From contig NZ_CP074149.1 in assembly GCF_019968765.1 (NCBI RefSeq), positions 4,464,001-4,528,000 on the forward strand: a stretch of 64,000 bases of DNA, given 5' to 3'. The DNA comes from Enterobacter sp. JBIWA008 (lineage in GTDB: Bacteria; Pseudomonadota; Gammaproteobacteria; Enterobacterales; Enterobacteriaceae). The translations under genes and the position numbers were made by a program. Positions 24,009 to 37,903 of the stretch are shown piece after piece. The notes under the pieces are model-generated. The model worked only from the letters and a program-made list of their open reading frames with translations. It did not search any database and was not told where the DNA came from. Position 1 is the stretch's first letter. Every line of letters begins with the position of its first letter.

Positions 24009-24839
24009 TTATGTTCGTTTTCGCGCATGGAGCGTGTCGGCAAACGCCATCGCCAGCCCCACGGCCAGCCCGGCGACGTGTGCACCGTTGGCGATAGACA
24101 TACCAAACAGATCAAACCATCCGGCAATTAGCCATATTAACGCAAAGGTTATTAATCCGCGTTGCAGATAGATGCCGCTCTCCGGATCGCGCTCCCCGCG
24201 GAGCCAGACATAGCCCATCAGTGCATACACGACGCCCGACAGCCCGCCGAACCACGGCCCGCTGAACTTGTGCTGAACATAGCCGCTCAGCAGGGCGCTG
24301 ATAAGGGTGATAACGATCAGCTTGCCGCTGCCCAGACGCTTTTCAACAGCACCGCCGAGATACCACCACCAGAGCAGGTTAAAGAGGATATGCATCACCG
24401 AGAAGTGCATCAGCGCGTGGGTAAAGTAGCGCCAGACGTCAAGCTCAAGAGACGGGTCATAGGGCCACGCCAGGGCAATCATAACGCTCTGATCGCCGAC
24501 CACGTTCATGATAATGAAGACAATAATGCAGGCCGCCATCAGCAGCAGCGTAAACGGGCCCGCGCGTTCCCGGATAGTGGCAAGGAAGGGAAAACGGCTG
24601 TAGTGCAATCCGCTGTCGGTCTGGCCTGACTGCCAGCTGGCCGCCAGATAGCGCGGGTCGCCAGGGTTCTCAAGAAAACGCGCCAGCTCCTCGTTTACCC
24701 GCCCGGCCTGGCTTTCATCGGCCAGCCAGACGTCGGTCTGCGTATGTTGCTGAATAGTCAGAATAACGCCCTGCGTCGCCATATAGTCGACAAACGCCTG
24801 GGCGACGCGCGGGTTGGTAAAAGAGGTGATCATCAACAT
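24009..24839 (-). CDS. glpG: Rhomboid intramembrane protease GlpG
   Basis: GlpG is a serine protease of the inner membrane that cuts transmembrane substrates. The 276 residues begin [16 protein letters not shown]; upstream in-frame starts would add nine residues. A cytosolic N-terminal domain (1-about 90) is followed by six membrane segments. The catalytic Ser201 lies in [12 protein letters not shown], His254 in ANGAHVAGL, and the oxyanion His150/Asn154 in [11 protein letters not shown]. All are at the numbering of the E. coli structural model. It is the middle gene of glpEGR. Confidence 0.98.
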   Translation of the reverse strand: MLMITSFTNPRVAQAFVDYMATQGVILTIQQHTQTDVWLADESQAGRVNEELARFLENPGDPRYLAASWQSGQTDSGLHYSRFPFLATIRERAGPFTLLLMAACIIVFIIMNVVGDQSVMIALAWPYDPSLELDVWRYFTHALMHFSVMHILFNLLWWWYLGGAVEKRLGSGKLIVITLISALLSGYVQHKFSGPWFGGLSGVVYALMGYVWLRGERDPESGIYLQRGLITFALIWLIAGWFDLFGMSIANGAHVAGLAVGLAMAFADTLHARKRT

Positions 24840-24886
24840 GGGCAGCGGTCGCTTATTTCCACACAAAAGGGGACAGTATAGCGGGA

Positions 24887-25219
24887 TCAGCGCTCAAAAG
24901 CGTATTCCACTTCTGCCGGGAAATGACGATGCCAGGCATCAAAACCGCCGTCGACGCTGTAAACCGCGTCGTAACCCTGCTGAAGCAGATACTGCGCCGC
25001 GCCTTTGCTGCTGTTGCCGTGATAGCACATGACCATCACCGGCGTGTCGAAGTCGTTATCGCGCATAAACGCGCCCAGCGTGTCGTTGGTGAGATGGAAC
25101 GCGCCCGGCGTATGGCCCATCGCAAAACTCTGCGGATCGCGGATGTCCACCAGCACCGCTTTTCCCTGGTGCATCTTCTGGTGGGCTTCTTCTACGTTAA
25201 TACATTCAAACTGATCCAT
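24887..25219 (-). CDS. glpE: Thiosulfate sulfurtransferase GlpE
   Basis: GlpE is a single-domain cytosolic rhodanese that moves sulfur from thiosulfate to acceptors such as cyanide or thioredoxin. It has 110 residues; E. coli has 108. The active-site loop is CYHGNSS with Cys65 at the expected position, after [16 protein letters not shown]. It is first in glpEGR and divergent from glpD across a 188-bp promoter region. Its link to glycerol metabolism is positional rather than catalytic. Confidence 0.97.
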   Translation of the reverse strand: MDQFECINVEEAHQKMHQGKAVLVDIRDPQSFAMGHTPGAFHLTNDTLGAFMRDNDFDTPVMVMCYHGNSSKGAAQYLLQQGYDAVYSVDGGFDAWHRHFPAEVEYAFER

Positions 25220-25329
25220 GGTGTTCTCTTTACATTGGTCAACGGCACTATTTTACCCCGTAGTGTACGTCCTGGCGGCGGGTAAACGCCATTATGTTAT
25301 CCATATCACTCTAAATTGTTTTTTTGATG

Positions 25330-25358
25330 TTACCAAAAGCGCGTTCCTTTGCTATTAT
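25330..25358 (+). promoter_or_regulatory. Putative glpD promoter
   Basis: TTACCA (25330-25335) and TATTAT (25353-25358) make a sigma-70 pair with a 17-bp spacer. The -10 overlaps the left edge of a strong GlpR operator, giving a direct steric repression layout. Confidence 0.65.
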
Positions 25359-25375
25359 GAGCGATATCGAACATT
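25356..25375 (+). promoter_or_regulatory. GlpR operator at glpD
   Basis: TATGAGCGATATCGAACATT matches the glp operator WATGTTCGWTAWCGAACATW at 18 of 20 positions. A weaker half-matching copy (12 of 20) follows directly at 25376-25395, as expected for the tandem glpD operators of E. coli. Confidence 0.85.
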
Positions 25376-25407
25376 TCTGAGCTTTAACGAAAGTGCATGA
25401 GGGTGTT

Positions 25408-26916
25408 ATGGAAACCAAAGATCTGATTGTGATAGGCGGTGGCATCAACGGTGCCGGTATTGCGGTCGACGCCGCAGGACGCAGTTTATCCGTACTGATG
25501 CTGGAAGCTAACGATCTCGCCTGCGCGACGTCGTCCGCCAGCTCCAAACTGATTCACGGTGGCCTGCGCTACCTGGAACACTACGAATTCCGCCTGGTCA
25601 GTGAAGCACTGGCCGAACGTGAAGTGCTGCTGAAAATGGCACCGCATCTGGCGATTCCGATGCGCTTCCGCCTGCCCCATCGCCCGCATCTGCGTCCGGC
25701 GTGGATGATCCGAATTGGTCTGTTTATGTACGATCATCTGGGTAAACGCACCAGCCTGCCGGGTTCGAAGGGTTTGCGTTTTGGCTCAGAATCGGTCCTT
25801 AAGCCTGAAATCGTGCGCGGTTTCGAATATTCCGACTGCTGGGTGGACGATGCACGTCTGGTGCTGGCGAATGCCCAGATGGTTGAGAAAAAAGGTGGTG
25901 AGGTGAAAACCCGTACCCGCGCAACCTCTGCCCGTCGTGAAAACGGCCTGTGGATTGTGGAAGCGGAAGACATCGATACCGGCGAGAAATTCAGCTGGAA
26001 AGCGCGCGGCCTGGTGAACGCTACCGGCCCGTGGGTGAAGCAGTTCTTCGACGACGGCATGCATCTGCCTTCGCCGTACGGCATTCGCCTGATCAAGGGC
26101 AGCCACATTGTGGTGCCGCGCGTGCATACGCAGAAGCAGGCCTACATCCTGCAGAACGAAGACAAGCGCATCGTGTTTGTGATTCCGTGGATGGACGAAT
26201 TCTCGATCATCGGTACCACCGACGTGGAGTACAAAGGCGATCCGAAGAACGTCGAGATCGACGAGAGCGAAGTGAACTACCTGCTCAAAGTCTATAACGC
26301 CCACTTCAGGAAACAACTGTCACGCGATGACGTGGTCTGGACCTACTCCGGCGTGCGTCCGCTGTGCGATGACGAGTCTGACTCGCCGCAGGCGATTACC
26401 CGCGACTATACGCTCGATATTCACGACGTTGACGGTCAGGCGCCGCTGCTTTCCGTGTTTGGCGGCAAGCTGACCACCTACCGCAAGCTGGCCGAGCACG
26501 CGCTGGAAAAACTGGCGCCGTACTATAAAGGCATTGGCCCGGCATGGACCAAAGGCGCGGTACTGCCCGGCGGTGATATCGGCGACAACCGCGATGATTA
26601 CGCCGCGAAGCTGCGCCGTCGCTTCCCGTTCATTACCGAAGGGATGGCGCGCCACTATGCCCGCACCTACGGCAGCAATACCGAGCTGTTCCTGGGCGAT
26701 GCAAAGGAGATTGCGGATCTGGGCGAGCATTTCGGCCACGAGCTGTACGAAGCCGAGCTGCGCTACCTGGTTGAACACGAGTGGGTTCGTCGTCTGGACG
26801 ATGCTATCTGGCGTCGTACCAAAGAAGGGATGTGGCTCAACGCCGAACAGCAGTCACGCGTGGCGCAGTGGTTACTGCAAAATTCGGGGAAGCGTGAGCT
26901 GTCGCTAGCGTCTTGA
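25408..26916 (+). CDS. glpD: Aerobic glycerol-3-phosphate dehydrogenase GlpD
   Basis: GlpD is a membrane-associated FAD enzyme that oxidises glycerol-3-phosphate to dihydroxyacetone phosphate and passes electrons to quinone. The 502 residues from METKDLIVIGGGINGAG (E. coli 501) carry the FAD dinucleotide motif at about 8-17 and the substrate-region motifs ASSKLIHGGLRYLEHYE and GVRPLCDD. GAGGG lies just upstream of the ATG at 25408; the in-frame ATG at 25393 is less plausible. It is monocistronic, controlled by tandem GlpR operators, and followed by repeat copy E and a terminator shared with glgP. Confidence 0.99.
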   Translation: METKDLIVIGGGINGAGIAVDAAGRSLSVLMLEANDLACATSSASSKLIHGGLRYLEHYEFRLVSEALAEREVLLKMAPHLAIPMRFRLPHRPHLRPAWMIRIGLFMYDHLGKRTSLPGSKGLRFGSESVLKPEIVRGFEYSDCWVDDARLVLANAQMVEKKGGEVKTRTRATSARRENGLWIVEAEDIDTGEKFSWKARGLVNATGPWVKQFFDDGMHLPSPYGIRLIKGSHIVVPRVHTQKQAYILQNEDKRIVFVIPWMDEFSIIGTTDVEYKGDPKNVEIDESEVNYLLKVYNAHFRKQLSRDDVVWTYSGVRPLCDDESDSPQAITRDYTLDIHDVDGQAPLLSVFGGKLTTYRKLAEHALEKLAPYYKGIGPAWTKGAVLPGGDIGDNRDDYAAKLRRRFPFITEGMARHYARTYGSNTELFLGDAKEIADLGEHFGHELYEAELRYLVEHEWVRRLDDAIWRRTKEGMWLNAEQQSRVAQWLLQNSGKRELSLAS

Positions 26917-26923
26917 TGCGATC

Positions 26924-26964
26924 GGTGCGGCTGATGCCCTCACCCTCTCCCACAGGGAGAGGGA
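26924..26964 (+). repeat. Palindromic intergenic repeat, copy E
   Basis: GGTGCGGCTGATGCCCTCAC is followed by CCTCTCCC-ACA-GGGAGAGG. It lacks the CCCGG segment between CTCAC and the hairpin found in copies D and G. It lies 7 bp after the glpD stop. Confidence 0.85.
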
Positions 26965-26973
26965 ACAAACACT

Positions 26974-26999
26974 AAAACGGCAACCGAGGTTGCCGTTTT
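26974..26999. terminator. Bidirectional terminator of glpD and glgP
   Basis: AAAACGGCAACC pairs with GGTTGCCGTTTT around a tight loop, with A and T runs on the outer ends. It lies between the convergent glpD and glgP. Confidence 0.9.
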
Positions 27000-27003
27000 G
27001 CTT

Positions 27004-29469
<2,466 letters not shown>

Positions 29470-30903
29470 TTACATCAAGCGTTGATAGAGATCGCGGTAT
29501 GACTGCGCCGCGACATGCCAGCTAAAGTCCATGGACATCGCCTGACGCTGAACGTAACGCCAGAGCGATGGACGGGACCACAAGACGAAAGCACGCCGAA
29601 TCGCCCGAAGCAGCGACCAGGCATTACTGTCCTCAAAGACAAACCCGCTGGCGATACCGTCCGCCAGGTTTTCCAGAGAGCTATCGGATACGGTATCCGC
29701 CAGTCCGCCCGTGCGGCGTACCAGCGGCAGCGTGCCGTATTTCAGGCCGTAAAGCTGCGTCAGGCCGCAGGGTTCGAAACGGCTCGGCACCAGGATGACG
29801 TCCGCGCCGCCCATGATGCGGTGCGAGAACGCCTCGTGGTAGCCAATCTGCACGCCCACCTGACCCGGATGTTCCGCCGCTGCGGCAAGAAAACCTTCCT
29901 GCAGCACCGGGTCGCCCGCGCCGAGCAGGGCCAGCTGTCCGCCCTGCTCCAGTAAACCTGGCAGCGCCTCCAGCACCAGATCCAGCCCTTTCTGGCTGGT
30001 CAGGCGGCTGACCACCGCGAACAGCGGCACCTTGTCGTTAACCTTCAGGCCCATCGCAATCTGCAGCTGGCGTTTGTTTTCCGCTTTTTCTTCCACGGAA
30101 TCACGGCCATAGCGCGCCGCCAGCAGGAGATCGGTTTCCGGGCTCCAGATCTGTTCATCCACGCCGTTCAGAATGCCCGACAGGCGGCCTTCGCGATGGC
30201 GCTGTTGCAGCAAACCTTCCATGCCGTAGCCAAACTCCGGCTGGGTGATCTCACGCGCGTAGGTTGGGCTCACCGCCGTGATGTGATCGGCGTAGTACAG
30301 CCCGGCTTTCAGGAACGAGATCTGCCCGTTAAATTCCAGCCCGTGCATGTTATAGAACGATAATGGCAGATCGATTTCACTCATGTGATGGGCATAGTAC
30401 ATCCCCTGATACGCCAGGTTGTGCACGGTAAAGACCGATTTGGCCGGATGGCCGCGCGCCGCGAGATACGCCGGGGCAAGCCCGGCGTGCCAGTCGTGCG
30501 CGTGCACCACATCCGGGCGCCAGAACGGATCCAGCCCCGTCGCCATTTCTGCCCCGACCCAGCCGAGCAGCGCAAAGCGCAGCACGTTATCGGTATAAGC
30601 GAACAGGTTCGTATCGTGATACGGGCTGCCCGGTCGATCGTATAAGTGCGGCGCGTCGATCAGGTAAATCCCTACGCCATTGTAATGTCCAAACAGCAGG
30701 GTGATGCGTCCGGCGAAGGTCTCACGGCGGGTCACCACTTTTGCATCGGGAATACCACGCCGGATATCCGGAAAGGCGGGCAGCAGGACTCGGGTATCCA
30801 CGCCTCCGGCGATTTGCGCTGCCGGTAATGCACCCAGAACATCTGCCAGACCGCCCGTTTTTAACAACGGGAACATCTCAGAACATACGTGTAAAACCTG
30901 CAT
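29470..30903 (-). CDS. glgA: Glycogen synthase GlgA
   Basis: GlgA is a cytosolic GT5 enzyme that extends alpha-1,4-glucan chains from ADP-glucose. The 477 residues start [22 protein letters not shown], where KTGGL is the ADP-glucose-binding KxGGL motif. The second-domain signatures are [29 protein letters not shown] and the following RRTGGL. Two adjacent ATG codons (30906 and 30903) overlap the glgC TGA; the inner one gives the E. coli length. Tight overlap implies coupled translation with glgC. Confidence 0.98.
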   Translation of the reverse strand: MQVLHVCSEMFPLLKTGGLADVLGALPAAQIAGGVDTRVLLPAFPDIRRGIPDAKVVTRRETFAGRITLLFGHYNGVGIYLIDAPHLYDRPGSPYHDTNLFAYTDNVLRFALLGWVGAEMATGLDPFWRPDVVHAHDWHAGLAPAYLAARGHPAKSVFTVHNLAYQGMYYAHHMSEIDLPLSFYNMHGLEFNGQISFLKAGLYYADHITAVSPTYAREITQPEFGYGMEGLLQQRHREGRLSGILNGVDEQIWSPETDLLLAARYGRDSVEEKAENKRQLQIAMGLKVNDKVPLFAVVSRLTSQKGLDLVLEALPGLLEQGGQLALLGAGDPVLQEGFLAAAAEHPGQVGVQIGYHEAFSHRIMGGADVILVPSRFEPCGLTQLYGLKYGTLPLVRRTGGLADTVSDSSLENLADGIASGFVFEDSNAWSLLRAIRRAFVLWSRPSLWRYVQRQAMSMDFSWHVAAQSYRDLYQRLM

Positions 30904-32198
30904 CATCGCTCCTGTTTGATCTGCAGCTTCCGCAACATTTCCCGTGTGACTAACACGATCCCCTCTTCCGAACGGTAGAAACGACGCGCGTCTTCTTCCG
31001 CATTCTCCCCAATAACCATCCCTTCAGGGATGACGCAGGCACGGTCGATCACGCAACGACGCAGACGACACGAGCGCCCTACCCAGACATCCGGCAGTAA
31101 GACTGCCGAATCGATATTACAGAATGAATTTATCCGCACGCGCGGGAACAGCACCGACTGCACCACTACTGAACCGGAGATAATGCACCCGCCAGACACC
31201 AGAGAGTTCAGCGTCATACCGTGGCTGCCGGAGCGGTCCTGCACGAATTTGGCCGGCGGCAGCGATTCCATATGGGTACGAATCGGCCAGTTCTGGTCGT
31301 ACATATCCAGCTCAGGCGTGACCGACGCCAGGTCGAGGTTGGCTTTCCAGTACGCTTCCAGGGTTCCCACATCGCGCCAGTAAGGTTCCGCATTGGGATC
31401 GGACTGCACGCAGGACAGCGGGAAAGGATGTGCATACGCCATGCCAGCTTTCGTGATTTTCGGAATGATGTCTTTACCGAAGTCGTGGCTGGAGTTTTCG
31501 TCTTTGTCGTCGTCTTCCAGCAGCTCATAAAGATAATCTGCATCAAAGACATAAATCCCCATGCTGGCGAGCGATTTGGTGTCATCACCCGGCATGGTTG
31601 GCGGGTTCGCCGGTTTTTCAACGAAGTCGATAATTTTGTCGTCGGCATCCACGTGCATCACGCCAAACGCCGTCGCTTCAGCTACGGGCACGGGCAGACA
31701 CGCTACGGTGCAGCGCGCCCCTTTTTCGACGTGGTCGATGAGCATGTGGGAGTAATCTTGCTTGTAGATATGGTCCCCGGCGAGGATCACGATGTATTCC
31801 GCGCTGTAGCGACGAATGATGTCGAGGTTTTGCGTCACCGCATCCGCCGTTCCGCGGTACCAGTTCTCGCCGTGAACGCGCTGCTGGGCAGGCAGGAGAT
31901 CGACAAACTCGTTCATCTCTTCGCTGAAGAATGACCAGCCGCGCTGAATATGCTGAACCAGCGTGTGCGACTGATACTGCGTAATGACGCCAATGCGGCG
32001 AATGCCCGAGTTCAGGCAGTTGGAGAGCGCAAAGTCGATGATGCGGAACTTACCACCAAAGTGAACAGCCGGTTTGGCGCGCTTGATGGTCAAATCTTTC
32101 AGACGGGTACCACGCCCGCCCGCAAGTATCAGGGCAACCGTTTTTAATGGTAGCTGGCGTGCCAACATTAAGGGATCGTTCTTCTCTAATCTAACCAT
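30903..32198 (-). CDS. glgC: Glucose-1-phosphate adenylyltransferase GlgC
   Basis: GlgC makes ADP-glucose from glucose-1-phosphate and ATP, the committed and allosterically controlled step of glycogen synthesis. The 431 residues start [18 protein letters not shown], with AAGGAGTTAGTC just before the ATG. Motifs are the nucleotide loop [14 protein letters not shown], activator-site Lys in the [15 protein letters not shown] region, and the catalytic [13 protein letters not shown]. The C-terminal left-handed beta-helix ends in KQER. It is the middle gene of glgBXCAP, 17 bp after glgX. Confidence 0.98.
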   Translation of the reverse strand: MVRLEKNDPLMLARQLPLKTVALILAGGRGTRLKDLTIKRAKPAVHFGGKFRIIDFALSNCLNSGIRRIGVITQYQSHTLVQHIQRGWSFFSEEMNEFVDLLPAQQRVHGENWYRGTADAVTQNLDIIRRYSAEYIVILAGDHIYKQDYSHMLIDHVEKGARCTVACLPVPVAEATAFGVMHVDADDKIIDFVEKPANPPTMPGDDTKSLASMGIYVFDADYLYELLEDDDKDENSSHDFGKDIIPKITKAGMAYAHPFPLSCVQSDPNAEPYWRDVGTLEAYWKANLDLASVTPELDMYDQNWPIRTHMESLPPAKFVQDRSGSHGMTLNSLVSGGCIISGSVVVQSVLFPRVRINSFCNIDSAVLLPDVWVGRSCRLRRCVIDRACVIPEGMVIGENAEEDARRFYRSEEGIVLVTREMLRKLQIKQER

Positions 32199-32215
32199 GA
32201 CTAACTCCTTTTTTA

Positions 32216-34189
32216 TCATCTTTGGAATACGCACACTCCGTGCGCAGGCCCGTGCCAGACAGCCATTACTACCGGATTATCCGCTCCGGCAAAGGGGGGA
32301 ACGGCGCGCCACTCCCCGTCAGGTAAAACAATCTCTGCGACGTCATCCGTCGCGTTCAGCGTCACCAGCCACTTATCCGACAGCAGGATTTGCAGGCGTG
32401 GTACGCCGTGTTGCCACTCTTGCGCGCTTAACGGTTGCGCGTCTTGATTTAACCAGCGAACGTTGCCGTCACCCTCTTCCCACCAGCGGTCAGCGGTCAG
32501 CGCGGGGATCTGCTGGCGAAGATGGATCAGCGCGGCGGTAAAATGAATCAGCCCGCTGTTGGCTTCGCCCCAGTCGAGCCAGGTTAACGTGTTATCCTGG
32601 CAATAGGCGTTGTTGTTGCCGTGCTGGCTGTGACCGTGCTCATCGCCCGCCAGCAGCATCGGCGTGCCCTGCGACAATAAAAGCGTGGTCAGCAGCGCAT
32701 GAACGCTGGCGCGTCGCCGCTCGATAACGTCAAGGCTTCCGCCTAACCCTTCTATACCATGGTTAAAGCTATGGTTATTGTTAGTCCCATCGCGATTCTC
32801 TTCGCCGTTTGCCTCATTGTGTTTCTGATTGAAACAAACGCAGTCCCTGAGCGTAAAACCATCGTGCGCCGTCAACAGATTAACGGTGGCCGACGGGCGT
32901 TTGCCGTCGCGCTTAAAGAGATCGCTTGAAGCGGCAAAGCGCCCGGCAAATTCCCCCAGCGAGAGATTCCGTTCCAGCCAGAAGCGGCGTGCGGCATCGC
33001 GGTAGTGGTCGTTCCACTCGGCAAACAGCGGCGGGAAATTCCCGACCTGATAACCGCCTTCACCGATGTCCCACGGCTCGGCAATGAGCTTCACCTGCGA
33101 GAGCACCGGACAGTTTTTTATCGCCTCAAACAGCGGCGCCTGCTGGCTGAATGCCGGCGTGCGCCCCATCACGGGCGCCAGGTCGAAACGAAAGCCGTCG
33201 ACGTGGAACGTCTCAACCCAGTATTTCAGGCATTCATAAGCAAAATGCGTGACCGCCGGATGGCTGAGGTTGAGCGTGTTACCGCAGCCGGTCCAGTTCT
33301 CATAATCGCCATCCTGCCTGATCCAATAATAGCTACGGTTATCAATTCCGCGCATGGAGAGCGTCGGGCCGTCGAGATCGCTTTCAGCGCTGTGGTTCAG
33401 CACCACGTCCAGAATGACCTCAATGCCCGCCGCGTGGAGCGCCTTCACCGCATCGCGGAACTCGTCTCGCGCCTTTTCCGGATGGACGGCATAGCGCGGT
33501 TCAAGCGCAAACATGGCCAGCGGGTTATAGCCCCAGTAGTTGCTCAGCCCGAGCCGCTGCAGGCGCGGTTCGCTGGCAAAATGAGCGACGGGGAGCAGTT
33601 CCAGAGCGGTGATACCGAGGTGTTTCAGGTAGGCAATCATGGTGGGATGCCCGAGCGCCTTATAGGTGCCGCGCATCTCTTTGGGGATCGACGGGTGCAG
33701 GTACGTCAGCCCTTTAACGTGGGCTTCATAAATGACGGTATTGCCCCACGGCGTGTACGGCGGAGCGTCATCTTCCCAGTCATAAAGATCGTTCACCACC
33801 ACGCTTTTTGGCGCGACGGACGCGCTGTCGCGGTGGTCGGGCTCGCCGTAGCCCACGTGGAAGAGCGGGTCATCTTTAAATTCGCCGTCCACGCGGTGCG
33901 CGCACGGGTCAATTAGCAGCTTCGCCGGGTTAAACCAGTGCCCCTGCGCGGGCTCCCACGGGCCGTGAACGCGAAAGCCATAGTGCATGCCGGGCCGTCC
34001 TCCGGCCAGGTAGCCGTGCCAGGTATCCCCCGTGCGCGCGGGTAAATCGTAACGGTGCTCGTTACCTTCTCCATCAAACACGCACAGTTCTATCCGCTCA
34101 GCGTGAGCGGAAAAAAGAGTGAAATTGACACCCTTTCCGTCAAAACGCGCCCCGAGCGGTTCGGATTTACCTGCCGTAAGCTGCGTCAT
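32216..34189 (-). CDS. glgX: Glycogen debranching enzyme GlgX
   Basis: GlgX hydrolyses the alpha-1,6 links of phosphorylase limit dextrins, mainly maltotetraose side chains. It has 657 residues, as in E. coli. An N-terminal CBM48 domain ([18 protein letters not shown]) precedes a GH13 barrel with the conserved regions [19 protein letters not shown] (nucleophile Asp), [13 protein letters not shown] (acid Glu) and [10 protein letters not shown]. The start overlaps the glgB stop by 4 bp (ATGA). Confidence 0.98.
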   Translation of the reverse strand: MTQLTAGKSEPLGARFDGKGVNFTLFSAHAERIELCVFDGEGNEHRYDLPARTGDTWHGYLAGGRPGMHYGFRVHGPWEPAQGHWFNPAKLLIDPCAHRVDGEFKDDPLFHVGYGEPDHRDSASVAPKSVVVNDLYDWEDDAPPYTPWGNTVIYEAHVKGLTYLHPSIPKEMRGTYKALGHPTMIAYLKHLGITALELLPVAHFASEPRLQRLGLSNYWGYNPLAMFALEPRYAVHPEKARDEFRDAVKALHAAGIEVILDVVLNHSAESDLDGPTLSMRGIDNRSYYWIRQDGDYENWTGCGNTLNLSHPAVTHFAYECLKYWVETFHVDGFRFDLAPVMGRTPAFSQQAPLFEAIKNCPVLSQVKLIAEPWDIGEGGYQVGNFPPLFAEWNDHYRDAARRFWLERNLSLGEFAGRFAASSDLFKRDGKRPSATVNLLTAHDGFTLRDCVCFNQKHNEANGEENRDGTNNNHSFNHGIEGLGGSLDVIERRRASVHALLTTLLLSQGTPMLLAGDEHGHSQHGNNNAYCQDNTLTWLDWGEANSGLIHFTAALIHLRQQIPALTADRWWEEGDGNVRWLNQDAQPLSAQEWQHGVPRLQILLSDKWLVTLNATDDVAEIVLPDGEWRAVPPFAGADNPVVMAVWHGPAHGVCVFQR

Positions 34190-36372
34190 TCGCCCTCCCG
34201 CATCAGCCAGATGGTGCCAAGCGGCGGCAGCGTCAGGCTCAGGGAGTTTGGTCGCCCGTGGCTTTCGATGGCGTCGCTCTGTACCAGCCCGCCGTTACCG
34301 GCGTTGCTGCCGTGGTAGTGCATGGAGTCGGTATTCAGAATTTCGCGCCATTTGCCCGGCTGGTTAATGCCGAAGCGGTAGTGCTGGCGCGGCACCGGCG
34401 TGAAGTTGCTGGCGACGATGATCTCGTTTCCCGCTTTATCACGACGCACAAAGACAAACACCGAGCGCTCGTGGTCATCCACCACCAGCCACTCAAAGCC
34501 GTACGGATCGAAGTCGAGCTCGTGCAGCGCTTTGTGGTGGCGGTAGGTCAGGTTGAGATCTCGCACCAGACGCTGCACCCCGTGGTGCCAGTTGTCGCCG
34601 CCTTCCAGCAGGTGCCAGTCAAGGCTGGCGTCGTGGTTCCACTCGCGTCCCTGGGCGAACTCATTGCCCATAAACAGCAGTTTTTTGCCCGGGAAGGCAA
34701 ACATCCAGCCGTAGTAGGCGCGCAGGTTGGCAAACTTCTGCCACGCGTCGCCCGGCATGCGGTCGAGAATGGATTTTTTGCCGTGCACCACTTCATCGTG
34801 CGACAGCGGCAGCATGAAGTTTTCGGTGTAGTTGTAGAGCATCCCGAACGTCAGCTTATCGTGATGGTACTTACGATGAACCGGATCCAGCTTCATGTAG
34901 TCGAGCGTGTCGTGCATCCAGCCCAGGTTCCACTTATACCAGAACCCCAGACCACCTGATGACGGCGGACGGGAGACGCCCGCAAAGTCGGTCGACTCTT
35001 CCGCCATGGTTACGGCACCGTCCACCTGTTCGCCGATGATACGGTTGGTATTGCGCAGGAATTCAATCGCTTCCAGGTTTTCACGGCCGCCAAACTCGTT
35101 CGGGATCCACTCGCCCTCTTTGCGGCTGTAGTCACGGTAGATCATCGACGCCACCGCATCGACGCGCAGGGCATCAATACCAAACCGCTCGATCCAGTAC
35201 AGGGCATTCCCGACGAGGTAGTTCGAGACCTCACGGCGACCGTAGTTGTAGATCAGCGTATTCCAGTCCTGGTGATAGCCTTCGCGCGGGTCGCTGTGCT
35301 CGTACAGCTTCGTGCCGTCAAACTCTGCCAACGCAAAATCATCCGACGGGAAATGGCCCGGCACCCAGTCGAGGATGACGTTCAGCCCGGCGGCGTGCGC
35401 GGCATCAATGAAATAGCGGAAGTCATCGCGCGTGCCGAAGCGGCGCGTGGGCGCATACAGCCCGGTGGGCTGATAGCCCCAGCTGCCGTCGAACGGATGC
35501 TCGTTGACCGGCAGCAGCTCAAGATGGGTAAAGCCCATCCATTTGGCATACGGCACCAGCTGGTCGGCCAGCTCACGGTAGCTCAGCCAGAAGTTGTTAT
35601 CGGTGTGGCGACGCCAGGAGCCAAGGTGTACCTCATAGACGGAGATGGGCGCGTCAAAACGGTTGGCCTGTTTACGCTCCTCCGTCTGGACGACCTTCTC
35701 CGGCAGGCCGCAAATCAGCGACGCGGTATCCGGGCGCATCTGCGCTTCGAAGGCATACGGATCGGCTTTAATGCGCAGCTTGCCGTGGGCGTCGATCATC
35801 TCAAATTTATAAAGCTGCCCGGGGTGCGCTCCGGGGATAAACAGCTCCCAGATGCCGGTTTCCCGGCGCAGGCGCATCGGGTGGCGGCGACCGTCCCAGT
35901 AGTTGAACTGGCCAACAACGGAGACGCGCTGGGCGTTAGGCGCCCACACGGAGAACCGCGTGCCGGTAATGCCGTCCATGGTATCGGCATGGGCACCCAG
36001 CGTTTCATAAGGGCGAAGATGCGTTCCTTCGGAGAGCAGCCAGGCGTCCATCTCTTTCAGCAGAGGGCCAAAGCTGTAAGGATCGTCAATCAGGTTTTGC
36101 TGACCGTGCCAGAGAACGGCGAGTTGATAGCGAAAAGGGTTTTTACGACGGGGCATTACGCCCGAGAAGAAGCCACGGGAATCGAGGCATTCAAGATTAC
36201 CAACCTTGCGGCCGGTTTTGGGTTCAATCACCCAGACTTCTGTGGCATCCGGTAACAGTGCCCTAACTTCAAGGCCATCCTCAGTTTGATGCATCCCAAG
36301 CACAGAAAAGGGGTCAGCAAAATGACCCGCAATAAGCGCATTAATCACGTCTCTATCCACACGATCGGACAT
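34186..36372 (-). CDS. glgB: 1,4-alpha-glucan branching enzyme GlgB
   Basis: GlgB forms the alpha-1,6 branch points of glycogen. The 728 residues from [18 protein letters not shown] match E. coli; in-frame codons extend 30 residues further upstream but are not conserved. An N-terminal domain and CBM48 ([19 protein letters not shown]) precede the GH13 barrel with [23 protein letters not shown] (nucleophile Asp), MAEEST (acid Glu) and [10 protein letters not shown]. It is the first gene of glgBXCAP. The 250-bp gap to asd holds the asd terminator and, presumably, the glg promoter. Confidence 0.98.
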   Translation of the reverse strand: MSDRVDRDVINALIAGHFADPFSVLGMHQTEDGLEVRALLPDATEVWVIEPKTGRKVGNLECLDSRGFFSGVMPRRKNPFRYQLAVLWHGQQNLIDDPYSFGPLLKEMDAWLLSEGTHLRPYETLGAHADTMDGITGTRFSVWAPNAQRVSVVGQFNYWDGRRHPMRLRRETGIWELFIPGAHPGQLYKFEMIDAHGKLRIKADPYAFEAQMRPDTASLICGLPEKVVQTEERKQANRFDAPISVYEVHLGSWRRHTDNNFWLSYRELADQLVPYAKWMGFTHLELLPVNEHPFDGSWGYQPTGLYAPTRRFGTRDDFRYFIDAAHAAGLNVILDWVPGHFPSDDFALAEFDGTKLYEHSDPREGYHQDWNTLIYNYGRREVSNYLVGNALYWIERFGIDALRVDAVASMIYRDYSRKEGEWIPNEFGGRENLEAIEFLRNTNRIIGEQVDGAVTMAEESTDFAGVSRPPSSGGLGFWYKWNLGWMHDTLDYMKLDPVHRKYHHDKLTFGMLYNYTENFMLPLSHDEVVHGKKSILDRMPGDAWQKFANLRAYYGWMFAFPGKKLLFMGNEFAQGREWNHDASLDWHLLEGGDNWHHGVQRLVRDLNLTYRHHKALHELDFDPYGFEWLVVDDHERSVFVFVRRDKAGNEIIVASNFTPVPRQHYRFGINQPGKWREILNTDSMHYHGSNAGNGGLVQSDAIESHGRPNSLSLTLPPLGTIWLMREGE

Positions 36373-36579
36373 GGTATTCATCCTGTTTTTTATGTCGTCC
36401 TTTTTAAGCGCTCCGGGACGACTTTTAATGTGACCTGAACGGGACAGCACAAAAATGTGCATCCATTCTGCTCCGTTCGAACCTCAGGTAAGAAATGACT
36501 CTTCCTTAAAGCATAGCCAACGCTCTAGATGACTCCTGATAAAAAATAAGACATACGCGTGTTACTCCATGTAGTACGC

Positions 36580-36606
36580 AAAAAAAAGGGGGTGAAAATC
36601 ACCCCC
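36580..36606 (-). terminator. Terminator of asd
   Basis: Read on the minus strand, GGGGGTGA and TCACCCCC form an 8-bp stem with a TTT loop, followed by a run of T. It separates asd from the glg operon. Confidence 0.9.
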
Positions 36607-36622
36607 GGTCGTTAACAAATTA

Positions 36623-37726
36623 TTACGCCAGCTGCCGCAGCATGCGGCGCAGCGGCTCGGCTGCGCCCCACAGGAGCTGGTCGCCGACGGTGAACGCGGA
36701 GAGATACTCCGGCCCCATGTTCAGCTTGCGCAGACGGCCAACCGGCGTGGTCAGCGTGCCGGTAACGGCAGCCGGAGTCAGCTCGCGCATGGTGATATCG
36801 CGATCGTTTGGCACCACTTTCGCCCACGGATTGTGCGCGGCCAGCAGCTCTTCCACGGTCGGAATAGACACATCTTTTTTCAGTTTAATGGTGAAGGCCT
36901 GGCTGTGGCAGCGCAGCGCGCCGATACGCACGCACAGACCGTCAACCGGAATGGTGTTCGCGGTGTTAAGGATTTTGTTGGTTTCGGCCTGGCCCTTCCA
37001 CTCTTCGCGGGTCTGGCCGTTATCCAGCTGTTTGTCGATCCACGGGATCAGGCCACCGGCCAGCGGTACGCCGAAGTTATCCACCGGCAGCTCGCCGCTG
37101 CGGGTCAGCTGGGTCACTTTACGCTCGATATCCAGAATAGCGGATGCCGGGTTTGCCAGCTCGGTCGCGACGCTCTGGTGCAGCTGGCCCATCTGGGTCA
37201 GCAGCTCGCGCATGTGACGCGCGCCGCCGCCGGATGCGGCCTGATAGGTCGCCACGGAGACCCACTCCACCAGATCCTGGGCGAACAGGCCGCCGAGGGA
37301 CATCAGCATCAGGCTGACGGTGCAGTTACCGCCGACAAAGGTTTTCACGCCGTTGTTCAGGCCGTCGGTGATCACGCCCTGGTTGACCGGGTCAAGAATG
37401 ATGATGGCATCGTCTTTCATACGCAGGGAAGAGGCCGCGTCAATCCAGTAGCCCTGCCAGCCGCTTTCACGCAGCTTTGGATAGATTTCGTTGGTATAAT
37501 CGCCGCCCTGGCACGTCACAATAATGTCGAGTGCCTTCAGCGCTTCCAGATCGTAAGCATCCTGCAACGTGCCTGTGGTACCACCAAAGGACGGAGCAGC
37601 CTGGCCGAGCTGGGAAGTGGAGAAGAAGACCGGGCGGATAGCGTCGAAATCGCGCTCTTCAACCATGCGTTGCATGAGTACAGAGCCGACCATACCGCGC
37701 CAGCCGATAAAACCAACGTTTTTCAT
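36623..37726 (-). CDS. asd: Aspartate-semialdehyde dehydrogenase
   Basis: Asd reduces aspartyl-4-phosphate to aspartate semialdehyde with NADPH, the branch point to lysine, diaminopimelate, methionine and threonine. It has 367 residues. The NADP loop is [10 protein letters not shown] (8-17), catalytic Cys135 lies in [11 protein letters not shown], the base His is in [10 protein letters not shown], and [11 protein letters not shown] marks the subunit contact. It has its own terminator, so it is probably transcribed separately from glgB. It is divergent from yhgN across 177 bp. Confidence 0.99.
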   Translation of the reverse strand: MKNVGFIGWRGMVGSVLMQRMVEERDFDAIRPVFFSTSQLGQAAPSFGGTTGTLQDAYDLEALKALDIIVTCQGGDYTNEIYPKLRESGWQGYWIDAASSLRMKDDAIIILDPVNQGVITDGLNNGVKTFVGGNCTVSLMLMSLGGLFAQDLVEWVSVATYQAASGGGARHMRELLTQMGQLHQSVATELANPASAILDIERKVTQLTRSGELPVDNFGVPLAGGLIPWIDKQLDNGQTREEWKGQAETNKILNTANTIPVDGLCVRIGALRCHSQAFTIKLKKDVSIPTVEELLAAHNPWAKVVPNDRDITMRELTPAAVTGTLTTPVGRLRKLNMGPEYLSAFTVGDQLLWGAAEPLRRMLRQLA

Positions 37727-37903
37727 AGCATTTTTTTCCTGCTGAGGGTGTGTGCTGTTTGTGCAAGCCAGTATTGAACTGGGATATGCTTCACATTACA
37801 AAATGCTGCCAAAGTCGCAAGCGAAATTAATCGATGATTGCCCGGCAATCAGAAATACAGCTAATTATCATAATAACCATAGAGAATTTCAGGGATCATT
37901 TAC

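Noticed and set aside
33005..33916. 303-codon open frame antisense to glgX
   Set aside because: It is a shadow of the intact glgX GH13 coding sequence, with no ribosome site or motif of its own.
35272..36255. 327-codon open frame antisense to glgB
   Set aside because: It lies wholly within conserved glgB sequence, and its residue composition is typical of antisense shadows.
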